A stretch of DNA of 64,000 bases from Anoplolepis gracilipes (taxonomy: Eukaryota > Arthropoda > Insecta > Hymenoptera > Formicidae), in contig NC_132973.1 in the NCBI RefSeq assembly GCF_047496725.1, positions 2,951,233-3,015,232 of the forward strand. Reading direction: 5' to 3'. Under the pieces are notes generated by a model. The model had not been told where the DNA came from, made no database searches, and was given only the letters and a program-made list of their open reading frames with translations. This document shows, in pieces, positions 63,903 to 64,000 of the stretch (within the stretch, counting starts at the first letter, position 1; each line of letters opens with the position of its first letter). Made by a program: the position numbers and the translations under genes.

Positions 63903-64000
63903 GTACTCTCACCAGCGCCGAATCTCAGTGCAGATAAGCGCTGACACGGACGACGGGGGACATGCATCGATGCCTCTGGCCTTCCTCTCGGGCGAGCACG

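Larger units (their letters stand above)
58905..64000 (+). other. Partial downstream intron of the furin-like gene, running off the window
   Basis: After the GTAAGT donor at 58905 I looked for the next convertase exon, which should open with the Gly-rich segment before the catalytic Asp region, and did not find it before 64000. The stretch is AT-rich with CpG-richer patches at 60420-60820, 61240-61450, 62140-62590 and 63600-64000. It also has a (CT)n run at 63868-63899 and a repeat-like hairpin region at 63105-63525. Calling it one intron assumes no other gene is nested inside. Confidence 0.65.

Noticed and set aside
1..64000. CRISPR arrays, bacterial operons, rRNA genes, retroelement reverse transcriptase
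   Set aside because: No regularly spaced direct repeats with unique spacers, no operon-like gene packing, no rRNA-like blocks, and no catalytic motif of a reverse transcriptase in any open frame.

Overview
This window reads as nuclear DNA of an insect, probably a hymenopteran and perhaps an ant. The reasons are very low coding density, long AT-rich stretches alternating with short CpG-rich blocks, many simple repeats and homopolymer runs, GT-AG introns, and an arthropod-style furin gene. The species assignment is inference. I see no operons, bacterial genes, rRNA, convincing tRNA or CRISPR array.

The only coding sequence I can support is two exons of one plus-strand gene near the right end, at 55113-55217 and 58698-58904. 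Joined in phase 0, they encode the C-terminal part of the prodomain and the N-terminus of the mature enzyme of a furin-like proprotein convertase. They include a secondary prodomain cleavage site, the primary KRKKR/D autocleavage site and the conserved DPLFKEQWYL segment before the catalytic domain. The signal-peptide and early prodomain exon(s) were not found, and the catalytic exons lie beyond 64000. The right-hand 9 kb is therefore intron plus two small exons. Much of the left 55 kb may be a very long 5' intron or the upstream intergenic region of the same gene.

The rest is non-coding with many small non-autonomous transposons, several delimited by terminal inverted repeats and target-site duplications. 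They include a 755-bp hAT-type element (29395-30149, TSD GTTGTTAT), three TTAA-associated piggyBac-like MITEs (27891, 40022, 48343), and two copies in opposite orientation of a ~540-bp TA-flanked family (20412 and 45913). There is also a TAA-flanked PIF/Harbinger-like element (49221), two possible mariner-like elements (19457, 22254), a ~340-bp foldback element with a hammerhead-like core (16620), a compact palindromic MITE (25237), and a complex ~1.5-kb repeat with 280-bp inverted arms (about 23613-25140). No intact transposase or reverse transcriptase was recognised.

CpG-rich blocks (for example 1041-1980, 5891-6790, 26730-27830, 43150-43800 and 50420-51070) contain many chance open frames on both strands but no recognisable protein. 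They are the best places to look for enhancers, unannotated first exons or conserved non-coding elements.
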